Positions 51,971-63,592 of a stretch of DNA of 64,000 nt are shown one piece after another. The DNA comes from CAWCDJ01 sp963836015 (GTDB lineage: Bacteria > Acidobacteriota > Terriglobia > Bryobacterales > Bryobacteraceae): positions 62,001-126,000 of the forward strand of contig CAWIIF010000005.1 in the NCBI GenBank assembly GCA_963836015.1, read 5' to 3'. Each line of letters begins with the position of its first letter. Positions within the stretch are counted from its first letter, which is position 1. The position numbers and the translations under genes were made by a program. Under the pieces are notes generated by a model. That model saw only the letters and a program-made list of their open reading frames with translations. It made no database searches and was not told the DNA's origin.

Positions 51971-52270
51971 TTACTCATCCCTCAGCGCCGACATCGGATC
52001 CACCCGCGGGACGCGGATCGCCAGCCGCTGCTTCTCTCCCAGCGTGAAATACTTGCTGTCTTTCGCGACCCCCACGATCCGCATCGTCTTCCCGATCGTA
52101 ATCGTGTGCCCGATCGGGTCCCTCGCGCCGAAGACCTGCCGCGCGAACGATTCGTTCACGATCGCCACCGCCTCCGTGCCGCTCCCTTCCTTCATCGAAT
52201 AATTCCCGCCCTCCGACGTGAAACTTCATCTCGTCGTGCAACTCGGAATGGAAGCGCGACCGCTGCGCGA
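51971..52270 (-). pseudogene. Remnant of an ADOP-type FtsX/MacB permease
   Basis: Three pieces of one permease family are joined with the middle missing. Reading on the minus strand, an N-terminal piece (RSRFHSELHDEMKFH) is followed in another frame by part of the second periplasmic domain (GGNYSMKEGSGTEAVAIVNE to MRIVGVAKDSKYFTLGEKQ), which then joins directly to the family's C-terminal end RVDPMSALRDE. A full protein has about 800 residues; under 100 remain, and all C-terminal membrane helices are lost. It is a decayed copy of the genes at 52998 and 56268. Confidence 0.75.
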
Positions 52271-52337
52271 TATCCGGTCCGCGGTGTGAAACGATCCTTC
52301 GAATCCGTCACCAGTAGAGCAGAAAGGATTCACTCCA

Positions 52338-52817
52338 ATGGCCGATATTACCGAACAAAAGAAACTGTCACACACTTTGAACGCGCCGAGCGAAGCTGCC
52401 GCCAAGGCGGTCATCAGCCCCGCTGCAGGCGCAGCCGTAGGCCCGGGCGCCGTACCGCCCACACCCGACCCCCGCTGGGGCGTCGAGAACTGTTGCGTGC
52501 GCGAATTCTGGGCCGTGATCGAACGCGATGCGTCCCTGGTCCGCGGCCGCAACGTCCTGCGCACCGCCAAGCTGGGCACCGGTATCTACGAGGTCTTCTT
52601 CACCGGCGACGTCAGCAACGGCGCCTTCGTAGCCACCATCGGCAGGCCCGGCATCGCCACCGAGCCCACCGGCGGAATCACCGTGGCCCTGCGTTGCTGC
52701 CCGGGCTTTGGCGCGTTCACGCCATTCGATGACAACAAGGGCGTATGGATCCAGACCTTCGATCCGACCGGCAAGCCCGCCGACCGCTCCTTCCACCTCA
52801 TCGTCCTCACCCATTGA
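52338..52817 (+). CDS. Hypothetical protein with predicted beta-sandwich domain, 159 aa
   Basis: I do not recognise a named family, although the pattern FWAVIERDASLVRGRNVL, GTGIYEVFFTGDVSNGAFVA and GVWIQTFDPTGKPADRSFHL occurs in similar small proteins of soil bacteria. The N-terminus (about 1-45) is Ala/Pro-rich and probably disordered; there is no signal peptide. Two Cys-Cys pairs (NCCV and RCCPG) stand out. AAAGGA lies upstream of the ATG. A palindrome follows its stop by six bases. Confidence 0.65.
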   Translation: MADITEQKKLSHTLNAPSEAAAKAVISPAAGAAVGPGAVPPTPDPRWGVENCCVREFWAVIERDASLVRGRNVLRTAKLGTGIYEVFFTGDVSNGAFVATIGRPGIATEPTGGITVALRCCPGFGAFTPFDDNKGVWIQTFDPTGKPADRSFHLIVLTH

Positions 52818-52823
52818 CCCGTG

Positions 52824-52843
52824 GGGCATGCTTTAGCTTGCCC
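52824..52843. repeat. Near-perfect palindrome after the 52338 gene
   Basis: GGGCA (52824-52828), t, GCT (52830-52832), tt, AGC (52835-52837), t, TGCCC (52839-52843): a symmetrical stem with one internal T/T mismatch. There is no T-run. It is probably a repeat or Rho-type terminator hairpin. Confidence 0.45.
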
Positions 52844-52997
52844 GGCCCCCCCGGAGCGCCGCCGCCATCCGCGGCGGCGCGCCCTAGCCCCAAGTGTCCA
52901 AAAATGAAACCCGCGGACCGGAACCGGACGCGCGCGCCGATATGCCCGACCTGTTTTCAGGTAGTTAGCCGCGCCCCCGAAATGCTATTCCCCAACC

Positions 52998-55439
52998 ATG
53001 GCAAACCTCGTCCAGGACCTTCGATACGCCCTTCGCGTTCTCCTGAAGAGCCGGGGGTTCACGGCCGCCGCCGTGACCGTGCTGGCGTTGGGAATCGGCG
53101 CGAACTCCGCGATCTTCAGCGTCGTGAACGCGGTGCTGCTGCGGCCGATGCCGTACCCCCATTCCGAGCGCCTGGTCGAGGTCTTCCATACGCCTCCGCC
53201 GCGGAGCTTCCCGGGCATCACACGCTTCGACGTTTCTCCCGCCAACTATCTCGACTGGCGCGCCATGAGCAAATCGTTCGATGGGATGGCCGCCTACACG
53301 TCCCACCAGGCTACGTTGACCGGCCTCGATCGGCCCGAGACCGTCCAGGCCGCCTGGGTCGGCGGCGACTTCTTCCGGATTGTCCAGGTGCAGGCCCGCC
53401 TGGGCCGCGTTCTCACCAACGATGATGACCAGCCCGGCCGCCAAAAGGTGGCCGTCATCAGCGATGGATTCTGGAAATCCCATTTCGGGTCGGGCACCGC
53501 CGCCCTCGGGCAAACGCTGCTCGTCAACCGCCAGCCCTGTACCATCATCGGAGTCGCCCCGCCGGCTATGCATTTCCCCGCCTGGCCCCTGGGTGCCGCT
53601 GACATCTGGATGCCGCTCGCCTGGAATGCGGAAGACAGCGCCGTTCGCAAGATCCATAATTTCCAGGTTGTCGCCCGCCTGAAGCCCGGCATCCCCATCG
53701 CCACCGCGCAGGCCGAAATGAACTCGATTTCGAGCCAGCTCGAAATAGCGCATCCCGACGCCGATCGCGGCTGGGGCGCTGTCGTCGTTTCCCTGCGCGA
53801 CAACCTGATCGGCAGCATGCGCACCGTGCTGCTGGTCCTGCTCGGCGCGGTGGTGTTCGTGCTGCTGATCGCGTGCGCCAATGTCGCCAACCTGATTACC
53901 GCGCGCAACCTGGCGCGAAGAAAGGAAGTCGCCCTCCGGCAGGCTCTCGGCGCCGGACGCCTCCGCGCGTTACAGCAGCTTCTCTCCGAAACGCTGCTGC
54001 TCTCTTTCGCCGGCGGCATCGCCGGCCTTGGCCTCGCTTATCTCGCGGCGCCCTTGCTCGTTGCCTTCGTGAGCCGGCAGTTCCCGCTCGGCGATACCGT
54101 GACGCTGGACTCTTCCGCGGTCCTCTTTACCTTGGCAATCTCTGTCCTCACCGGAATCCTTGCCGGAGTGGTTCCGGCATGGCGCGGATCCAAAGCCGAC
54201 CTGAACGAGACCCTGAAGCAGGGAAGCGGGCGCACTTCATCCGATTCCGGCGCGCGCCGCACCCGCGCCGTATTGCTTGCGTGCGAAGCCGCGTTCTCCG
54301 TGATGCTGCTGGTGGGCGCGGGCCTGATGGTCCGAAGCGTCTGGCTGCTCACGCGAGTGAACCCCGGATTCGATCCGGCGAACGTTCTCACGCTAACCGC
54401 GTCGGTCTCCAATCAACTCGTCCCCAAGGATCGCCAGCCTGCCGTGGCCGCGGCCTTCTACGACCGGGTGCTGCAAAACGTGCGTAAACTGCCGGGCGCC
54501 GAGTCCGCCGGCCTCATCGACAACCTGCCGTTCCAGGGCGGGAGCGTACAGCCCTTCGTAGTGCCCGGCCGGCCCGCGGAAATCTTCGCGCAGCAGCCGA
54601 CCGCGGCCGTTCGGTCCATCTCGCCCGGCTATCTGCGCACCATGCGGATTGCGCTCCTCCGCGGCCGCGACTTCGACGATTCGGATACCGCCGGCCGCCC
54701 GCCGGTGGTCCTCGTCAGCGAGTCTCTCGCGAAGAGCGCCTGGCCTGCCGAAGACGCAATCGGCCGGCAGATCACTCTCTCTTTCTCCCCGGAAAAATCG
54801 CGGCGGGTCGTGGGCATCGTCGCCGACGTGAAGCAGGGCGGGTTGGATGACGGCAGCCGGCTGCAGACGTTGTACGAGCCCGAGGCCCAGGACACGTCCT
54901 GGCCCATGACGCTGGTGGTTCGCACCGCCGCACACCCGGAAAGTCTGGCCGGCGCGATCACCAGCGTGATCCAGCAGTTGGACCCCCAACAGCCGGTGCG
55001 AAACCTGCAAACCATGCAGGAGATCGTCGATCGATCCACCTCCGGCCGCAGAATGAGCATGCTCCTCCTGGCGGCATTTGCCGCGCTTGCGCTGCTGCTC
55101 TCGGCTTTCGGACTCTCTAGCGTCGTCTCCTACAGCGTCCGCCGCCGCGTCCGTGAGATCGGCATCCGCATGGCGCTCGGCGCGACCGCTCGCGATGTTC
55201 TGCGTGCGGTTGCGGTCGAGAGCCTCCGTCCCATCGCGGCCGGAATCGCGATCGGGCTCGCGGGAGCGTTCCTCCTCAGGACCCTCCTGGCCGGCCTGCT
55301 CTACGGAATCGGTCCCGGCGATCCCGTGTCGTTCGCCGGAGCCGCCTTGCTCCTGGCGCTCGTCGCCATCGTTGCCGGCGTTGTCCCCGCCTGGCGTGCC
55401 ACCCGCCTCGACCCCCTTCGGGTCCTCCGCGAAGAATAG
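52998..55439 (+). CDS. ADOP-type FtsX/MacB-like ABC permease
   Basis: An 813-residue fused permease. TM1 (about 20-45, VTVLALGIGANSAIFSVVNAVLL), a MacB periplasmic core, three helices from about residue 278 (VLLVLLGAVVFVLLIACANVANL), a fourth TM near 430, a second periplasmic core, and three C-terminal helices ending PAWRATRLDPLRVLREE. The ATPase-contact loop ARRKEVALRQALGAGR is present in the first FtsX unit and RRRVREIGIRMALGATARDV in the second. No ATPase gene is adjacent. This family is greatly expanded in Acidobacteriota and its substrates are generally unknown. It lacks the N-terminal cytosolic helix region seen in the copy at 56268. Confidence 0.88.
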   Translation: MANLVQDLRYALRVLLKSRGFTAAAVTVLALGIGANSAIFSVVNAVLLRPMPYPHSERLVEVFHTPPPRSFPGITRFDVSPANYLDWRAMSKSFDGMAAYTSHQATLTGLDRPETVQAAWVGGDFFRIVQVQARLGRVLTNDDDQPGRQKVAVISDGFWKSHFGSGTAALGQTLLVNRQPCTIIGVAPPAMHFPAWPLGAADIWMPLAWNAEDSAVRKIHNFQVVARLKPGIPIATAQAEMNSISSQLEIAHPDADRGWGAVVVSLRDNLIGSMRTVLLVLLGAVVFVLLIACANVANLITARNLARRKEVALRQALGAGRLRALQQLLSETLLLSFAGGIAGLGLAYLAAPLLVAFVSRQFPLGDTVTLDSSAVLFTLAISVLTGILAGVVPAWRGSKADLNETLKQGSGRTSSDSGARRTRAVLLACEAAFSVMLLVGAGLMVRSVWLLTRVNPGFDPANVLTLTASVSNQLVPKDRQPAVAAAFYDRVLQNVRKLPGAESAGLIDNLPFQGGSVQPFVVPGRPAEIFAQQPTAAVRSISPGYLRTMRIALLRGRDFDDSDTAGRPPVVLVSESLAKSAWPAEDAIGRQITLSFSPEKSRRVVGIVADVKQGGLDDGSRLQTLYEPEAQDTSWPMTLVVRTAAHPESLAGAITSVIQQLDPQQPVRNLQTMQEIVDRSTSGRRMSMLLLAAFAALALLLSAFGLSSVVSYSVRRRVREIGIRMALGATARDVLRAVAVESLRPIAAGIAIGLAGAFLLRTLLAGLLYGIGPGDPVSFAGAALLLALVAIVAGVVPAWRATRLDPLRVLREE

Positions 55440-55468
55440 CTCCGGGCACGGTCAAACAGGAGTCCGCA

Positions 55469-56059
55469 TCAGGGCTTTTGGCCGGTGAATGACGTGCACG
55501 AAACGTTGGGATGCCAGTTCACGAACGCGCCCTTCGGATTCGGCTTCCACGCCCAGACATGCAGCGTGTAGAACGCCGGAAGCCCGAAGCGGTTGGGGCT
55601 GGGGAACAAGTGAAATAGCTGCCCCATGAGTTGCGGCGGACCCTGATGGTTCGCGTTCCACGCGTCGGCCAGAACCAGGAAATCGGCGCCGATCAGCCGC
55701 AGTTCTCCGTTTGGCATCGGCTCGTAGATCACGATCTGGGGGCGAGTGGCGTCCAGGACACCGCTGTTGACCAGGTCTCCGTTTACGTAGTGGAGACCCA
55801 TGGCCCCCGAGTCGTCTCCGCTCACGCAGCCGAATTGCAGGGCATACCCCTGCGCCTCGGCCACCTTCACATCCTTGAACTGCTCGGTCGCATCCCGCAC
55901 CGTTTTGAGCAGCGTGTTCGCATTGGCCTGCTGTTCCGCCGTCACCTCGGTTTGTGCATGCGAATGGTCGTCTTGCGCCACCGCGCTCGAAAGGCACGTG
56001 CTCACGGCCACGAGAGCGATTATGGCGAATCGTCTGAATTTCACGTCGTTAGTTGTCAT
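55469..56059 (-). CDS. Conserved exported protein of unknown function
   Basis: A 196-residue secreted protein: signal peptide (FRRFAIIALVAVSTCLSSAVAQ), a His-rich start (DDHSHAQ), a helix (NANTLLKTVRDATEQFKDV), then GCVSGDDSGAMGLHYVNGDL, TRPQIVIYEPMPNGELRLIG and PAFYTLHVWAWKPNPKGAFV. This pattern is common in proteobacterial and acidobacterial hypothetical proteins; I know no function. The conserved His and Trp residues and the paired Cys suggest a small binding protein. It is convergent with the ADOP permease gene. Confidence 0.7.
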   Translation of the reverse strand: MTTNDVKFRRFAIIALVAVSTCLSSAVAQDDHSHAQTEVTAEQQANANTLLKTVRDATEQFKDVKVAEAQGYALQFGCVSGDDSGAMGLHYVNGDLVNSGVLDATRPQIVIYEPMPNGELRLIGADFLVLADAWNANHQGPPQLMGQLFHLFPSPNRFGLPAFYTLHVWAWKPNPKGAFVNWHPNVSCTSFTGQKP

Positions 56060-56267
56060 AGTTTGTCTTGTAAGTTAGGCTGCAAAGCGGGGACTGGCTC
56101 GAATTTCGCTGCCGTTGCGAAATTCGGAGCCTGTACCCGGTTTGCCTTTTTGCGAAGGCCGCACCCTGGCTCTTCTATCTAGACATGCGAAGATCTGCCT
56201 GAGAATTGAATGGCTGCGACGTCAAAAGATCCGCATCACCGTGCGATGACGCACTTTCCCCACCGCT

Positions 56268-58925
<2,658 letters not shown>

Positions 58926-58936
58926 CGCTCACCTCG

Positions 58937-59269
58937 CTAGCAGGCTTCCAGAATGCGGGCGATCGCCGCGCTCTGCCGCCCCCACTCCTCAGCCTCGCTC
59001 TTCAACTGTTTGCGCCCGCGGTCGGTCAGGGCATAATATTTGGCCCGCCGGTTGTTCTCGCTGGACTTCCACATCGGTTTGATCCACCCCGCGCGCTCCA
59101 GCCGGCGGAAAGCGGGAAACAGAGACCCCGGGTTTACTTGAAACACCCCGCGGCTGATCTGCTCGATGCGCTGGGCAATGCCGTATCCGTGCATAGGTTC
59201 GAGCGCCAGGGTCTTCAGGATCAGCAGGTCCAGTGTGCCCTGCACCAGCGTGCCGCCGCGTTCTCCCAC
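58937..59269 (-). CDS. PadR family transcriptional regulator, short form
   Basis: A 110-residue PadR: VQGTLDLLILKTLALEPMHGYGIAQRIEQ, GSLFPAFRRLERAGWI and RRAKYYALTDRGRKQL. It has the minimal winged helix with a single dimer helix. GTG 59269 follows GAGGAGA at eight bases. It precedes the ADOP permease by 11 bases, so the operon is PadR > ADOP permease. Two direct repeats lie upstream and may be its operator. Confidence 0.92.
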   Translation of the reverse strand: MGERGGTLVQGTLDLLILKTLALEPMHGYGIAQRIEQISRGVFQVNPGSLFPAFRRLERAGWIKPMWKSSENNRRAKYYALTDRGRKQLKSEAEEWGRQSAAIARILEAC

Positions 59270-59277
59270 GTGTCTGT

Positions 59278-59318
59278 TCTCCTCTCGATAAACTAGATAT
59301 ACGCCGTCTCCTCTCGAT
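59278..59318 (-). promoter_or_regulatory. Direct repeats upstream of PadR
   Basis: TCTCCTCTCGAT occurs at 59278-59289 and 59307-59318, 29 bases apart. On the minus strand the first copy contains the ribosome site of the PadR gene. The intervening TATATCTAG could be a -10 region. Operator function is inferred. Confidence 0.4.
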
Positions 59319-59419
59319 TGTCAACTGGAACCACCGCAACAACGGTCCGCCCGCCTGGCCTGCGATGCGGCCGCGCATTGCAAACCCGCCCACAAGGCTG
59401 TGGCATACTGTGTGATACG

Positions 59420-60697
59420 TTGCGCTCCTGCCTGCCCGACATTGGTCCGCTGCGTTCGCGCGAATTCCGGCTGATCTACACTGGCCAGTTCGTGTCGAAT
59501 TTCGGATCGGCGATGACTTACGTCGTGCTGCCGTTCCAGATGTACGCGCTGACCCGGTCTACCGTCGCCGTCGGATTGATTGGCGTGATCGAGTTCGCAC
59601 CCATGTTGGCGATGGCCCTGATAGGCGGAGCACTGGCCGATCATTTCGACCGGCGGCGGCTGATCGGTTTCGTGGAATCCGCCATGGCTCTCTGCTGTGC
59701 CGGTCTGGCTTGGAATGCCTCGCTCCCGGCGCCGCACGTCGGCGCGCTGTGGATCATAGCGGCTCTGCTGGCCGCCCTCGGCGCGCTGCACCGGCCCGCC
59801 ATGGAGGCGCTAATGCAGCAGGTGCTACCCGTCAGCGATATGATCGCTGCAGGAGCGCTGAACTCTGTTCGCGGGAATTTCGCCTTTATCATCGGACCCG
59901 GCCTGGCCGGCCTGATTGCGGCCACGGGCGGCGCAGCCGCCGCTTTCGCCGTTGACGGTGTCAGCTACCTTGTTTCCATTGCCGCCATCTTCCTGATGCG
60001 CCCCGTTGCGCGCATGTCGCTCGGCGATGAGGGGATCACATGGCGCGCACTGCTCCAGGGATGGCGGTACGCGCGCGGTCGGCAGGATCTCCTCGGAACT
60101 TATCTCATCGACATCAACGCAACGTTTTTCGGAATGCCGAACGCGCTGTTTCCAGCCATGGCCGGGCAGTGGGGCACTGCTTCCGTGGGGCTTCTCTATG
60201 CCGCGCCGCCGCTTGGCGCCATGGCAGCGGCGATTACCTCGCGCTGGGCATCGCGGGTCCATCGCCACGGGCTGGCCATCACTTGGGCTGCCGCATCATG
60301 GGGCATCGCAATTGCCGCGTTCGGTTTCGCCCGGCCGCTCTGGCTGGCGCTGCTGTTCTTGGCAGCCGCCGGTGCGGCGGATATGATAAGCGGCATCTTC
60401 CGAATGGCGGTATGGAACCAGACGATCCCGGCCTCGATACGCGGGCGCACTGCTGCAATCGAGATGGTCAGTTATCACACCGGCCCCTCCCTCGGCAACG
60501 CAGAAGCGGGGCTTGCGGCACGTCTGTTTGGAGTGCGAACCTCGATCGTCTCGGGCGGTATATTGTGTGTGGCTGGATCTTTGGTTCTCGCTTTGCTCTT
60601 GCCCGAGTTCATCGCTTACGACTCGAACGAAGGAATCCGGCGCCGGGAGTTGGACGAAGCGTTAGTCGCACGCGCGAAGGAAGCTGAGGCGGATTAG
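59420..60697 (+). CDS. Major facilitator superfamily exporter (EntS-like)
   Basis: A 425-residue MFS protein. SREFRLIYTGQFVSNFGSAM is the first helix, GALADHFDRRRLIGF is the MFS motif A between TM2 and TM3, GALHRPAMEALMQQVLPVSDM follows TM4, and the second half has the mirrored TM7-12 with ASIRGRTAAIEMVSYHTGPS. This is the EntS/MFS_3 branch, usually siderophore or drug export. No ATG is in frame near the N-terminus; TTG 59420 is the best start, without a clear ribosome site, so the N-terminus is uncertain. The gene is divergent from PadR. Confidence 0.83.
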   Translation: MRSCLPDIGPLRSREFRLIYTGQFVSNFGSAMTYVVLPFQMYALTRSTVAVGLIGVIEFAPMLAMALIGGALADHFDRRRLIGFVESAMALCCAGLAWNASLPAPHVGALWIIAALLAALGALHRPAMEALMQQVLPVSDMIAAGALNSVRGNFAFIIGPGLAGLIAATGGAAAAFAVDGVSYLVSIAAIFLMRPVARMSLGDEGITWRALLQGWRYARGRQDLLGTYLIDINATFFGMPNALFPAMAGQWGTASVGLLYAAPPLGAMAAAITSRWASRVHRHGLAITWAAASWGIAIAAFGFARPLWLALLFLAAAGAADMISGIFRMAVWNQTIPASIRGRTAAIEMVSYHTGPSLGNAEAGLAARLFGVRTSIVSGGILCVAGSLVLALLLPEFIAYDSNEGIRRRELDEALVARAKEAEAD

Positions 60698-61465
60698 GCC
60701 CCCGACCCACTTACCGGCGATGCACTAATCCAACCCACGGTGAGTTAGTGGAGTGCGCCGCAAACATCGCCCAGTAACGGAATGCGCTGCAAAGCAGGAA
60801 TGCGTGTTACTTGCGACCCACGACACTGGCGCCGTCTCCCATTCGACGTGCGGACGCGATCCACAGCATTGATTCCTCAGTTCGAGGAGTTGCGCCAGCC
60901 TCCTTGGCTCCGCAAACGTCTCGTTCCTAATCCGGCACAAGGTTGCTTCGCGAGTTCTCTCCGAAGTGGCGCGTGATACGTCCGGAGCCGTACTGCTCCA
61001 TCTCCAGACCGCGAATGGGCTCGGGGTGCCACGGGCTTACCCCAGATGACGGGAGCGGGACATATCAGGATTGATCCTCCGAGCGCCACGGAAGGTTCGA
61101 CGAATCAGCGGATTGACTGGGAGCGCCGACTCGTCACCCGTAGCAAGGGGGCGACGGACTGCCAGCGCTTAGGTTCCGGCGTGGCCGGATCGTTACCGAT
61201 GGCCCCCACTGCGGATATCGCGCCGGCCGGACCATGCGCGGCTTGCCCGTGCTCTCTCCGTCTCATCCGATCGCTTCACCGCCCGGGCGGCCCCTCGCGA
61301 AGCCACCCGTCGGCCGGGTGGTAGAAGACTATCCCCTCCGATACTCTGCTAGCATATTTACGTGGGAATGCTCCCTCGTTTTCGGGACGAATTGCGGGGA
61401 AACGTGGGGATCTTGCGCCTCGTTCCGACCCATGCCCGACTTTCCCCACGCCCCAGAGGTCAAAG
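60698..61465. other. 768-bp gene-poor region
   Basis: No convincing gene is seen. Short open frames on both strands lack family patterns and overlap. GGAGC/GCTCC at about 60982-60997 could form a small hairpin. The last 150 bases are less GC-rich and probably hold the promoter of the patatin-like gene. Confidence 0.5.
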
Positions 61466-62650
61466 ATGGAGAACACGATCGGCTTAGTGATGACCGGCGG
61501 AGGCGCTCGCGGTGCCTATCAAGCCGGCGTTTTGAAACGCATTGGCGAGATCAAAAGAGTTCAGACTCACGGCAATCCCTTTCCAATAATAGGAGGCACT
61601 TCCGCCGGAGCCATCAATGGTTCTGGTCTGGCCGCGGGCAGCAACGAGTTTGCCTTGGCGACAAAAGTTGTCGCACAGCTCTGGTCTAGTCTCAGACCGT
61701 CCGATGTCTTTTCCTGTAATATCTTGTCACAGACCGGTAATTCTCTTGCGTGGATATTGGATTTATCCTTTGGAGGGATTTTAGGAGGTGGTCACGCTCA
61801 CTCTTTATTAGATGCGGCTCCTTTGAGTCACTTTCTCAGGAAGCATCTAGATTGCAGCCGAATCCAAGAGAATATTAAGCGCGGGCATCTGTTCGCCTTG
61901 GCGATTTCAGCGACTAACTACAACACAGGGAACAGCTATCTCTTCATTCAGGGCAGGAAGGGCCACCCTATGTGGAACAGAAGCCGGCGCGTGACACTTG
62001 CCACCAAGATTACTGTCGAGCATATTTGCGCGTCGGCCGCTATTCCCTTGGTGTTTAGCCCGGTACCACTTCGAACACCCCAGGGTACGGCGTTTTTCGG
62101 GGACGGTTGCGTGCGCCTTCAACAGCCTCTCAGCCCGGCCATACGGCTGGGGGCAAAGAGACTCCTGGCGATCGGCGTTCGCGGCGAAGGCCTTGAGCAT
62201 CCAGAAGAAACCACTGATCAGAAAAATCCTTCGCTGGCACAGGTCCTGGGTATTCTGTTCAATGTTATGTTTCTGGATCATCTTGCTACCGACATCGAGC
62301 ACCTCGAGCGGTTAAATCAGTTGCTCAGCAGCGGTACGATCAGCCAGTCTGACATTGAAGGCTGTGAAAGGATGCGCCCCTTGGCAACACTACTCATCAC
62401 GCCGTCGGTCAGTTTATCGAAGGTGGCACAGGATCATCAACGAGACATGCCTTATCTAATCCAGTACTTCATCAACAGCCTGGGACGAGACGTGGCCTCC
62501 TGCGCTGATCTGATGAGTTATTTGCTCTTCACATCGCAATACACAAGGGCTCTCATTGACATTGGATACAGTGATGCCGGTCGGCGAATCGACGAGATCG
62601 AGGATCTGCTCTACTCTCCTGAGCGGGAAGCCGACGAGTGGGCGAAGTGA
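61466..62650 (+). CDS. Patatin-like phospholipase family protein
   Basis: A 394-residue lipase with the patatin layout: oxyanion loop GGGARG (11-16), nucleophile S46 in GGTSAGA, and the catalytic Asp D213 in FFGDGC. It hydrolyses lipids with a Ser-Asp dyad. No signal peptide or membrane helix is present. Its base and codon use, with many A/T third positions, differs from nearly every other gene here and suggests recent transfer. Flanking gene-poor stretches on both sides fit an inserted block. ATG 61466 follows AGAGGT. Confidence 0.85.
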   Translation: MENTIGLVMTGGGARGAYQAGVLKRIGEIKRVQTHGNPFPIIGGTSAGAINGSGLAAGSNEFALATKVVAQLWSSLRPSDVFSCNILSQTGNSLAWILDLSFGGILGGGHAHSLLDAAPLSHFLRKHLDCSRIQENIKRGHLFALAISATNYNTGNSYLFIQGRKGHPMWNRSRRVTLATKITVEHICASAAIPLVFSPVPLRTPQGTAFFGDGCVRLQQPLSPAIRLGAKRLLAIGVRGEGLEHPEETTDQKNPSLAQVLGILFNVMFLDHLATDIEHLERLNQLLSSGTISQSDIEGCERMRPLATLLITPSVSLSKVAQDHQRDMPYLIQYFINSLGRDVASCADLMSYLLFTSQYTRALIDIGYSDAGRRIDEIEDLLYSPEREADEWAK

Positions 62651-63024
62651 GATCCGGCTGGAGGGCGGGCCGTCGAAAGCGTTGATCCTGACAGCCGGGT
62701 CCGGGAATCAGACATCAACCCTCGCTGCTGCGGGATTGCTTGGCGAGAACATCCCTCGGTTCAGTGACCGGATCACTCCTGTGAAACGCCGTCCATGAAA
62801 ATGGGCTAAGCTCGCACGTCGTGCCTGCGCGTTCCGGCCGTATCGTCCCCGACTTGGACAGAGGCGCCCTTGGCAAATAGGGAACGACAAGTCGTTGGCC
62901 TCCGACATTGAACGGTGAACGTTCCGTCGGAAACTCACCTCGCCTGGTTCACGCGCCCGGGCAATCCGCTGCCGAAAGGCCGGTGCCGGCCGTGCCCGCT
63001 ACTTCACACGGTAGGCCGCTTCTT
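62651..63024. other. 374-bp region without a recognised gene
   Basis: Only short frames without family resemblance are present on either strand. No tRNA, repeat or obvious promoter was seen. Confidence 0.5.
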
Positions 63025-63480
63025 CTAGAATCCGGAGATTCTGTCGAAGCGGAAGACTGCGTTCTTGTGGATGTGGGTCGATGATTTGAACCTGCGCGTT
63101 TCGCCGGGTTGCACATCGCGGGCGTAGGCCAGGATTACCGCTTCCGGCAGTTCCATGGCGGGACGCCGGGGTGAGCGGTCCGGTGTGGCGGTCGGATGGA
63201 GCGCGGTGGTGACCTCGGCGGCGGCCAGGCCGGATGAGGAGCGGTCGAGCTTAAATGACACGGTCACTTGGCTGAACTTGCGGTCGCAGTTGTTCTTGAT
63301 CGTGCCAATGATGTCCGTGTAACCGTCTTCGACGGCGGTCGTGCTCCCGGATAGGCTGAGACACGCGGCCGCCTGATCGGACGTTGCGGAGGTCACCACG
63401 CGGCGGAAGCCGTCTTGAATGACGTAGCGGACGCCCAGAAGGGCAACCAAGCCGAGAACGATGACCCCAAGCAGCTTCAT
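63025..63480 (-). CDS. Membrane-anchored or exported protein with FxLYD-like domain
   Basis: A 151-residue protein. An N-terminal hydrophobic helix (KLLGVIVLGLVALLGVRYVI) acts as a signal or anchor. The rest resembles the FxLYD/DUF3426 beta-domain: TDIIGTIKNNCDRKFSQVTV, then SFKLDRSSSG, and a C-terminal VQPGETRRFKSSTHIH. Such domains occur in small extracytoplasmic proteins of unknown function. ATG 63480 was chosen because the hydrophobic helix starts there; it is divergent from the YdeI-type gene with a gap of 112 bases. Confidence 0.65.
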   Translation of the reverse strand: MKLLGVIVLGLVALLGVRYVIQDGFRRVVTSATSDQAAACLSLSGSTTAVEDGYTDIIGTIKNNCDRKFSQVTVSFKLDRSSSGLAAAEVTTALHPTATPDRSPRRPAMELPEAVILAYARDVQPGETRRFKSSTHIHKNAVFRFDRISGF

Positions 63481-63592
63481 CCTACCAACATGGGCGCGCG
63501 CGGCCGGCAGGCGCAAGTTTGCTTCCGTTAACCGGTCCGGACTAACGTTTTGGCAAACGCCTCGTCTGCTCCCTGATGGTAGGATCGGGCTG

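Noticed and set aside
60698..61465. Group II intron or transposase remnant
   Set aside because: A few short hairpin-like motifs only; no reverse transcriptase, maturase or transposase residues could be traced in any frame.
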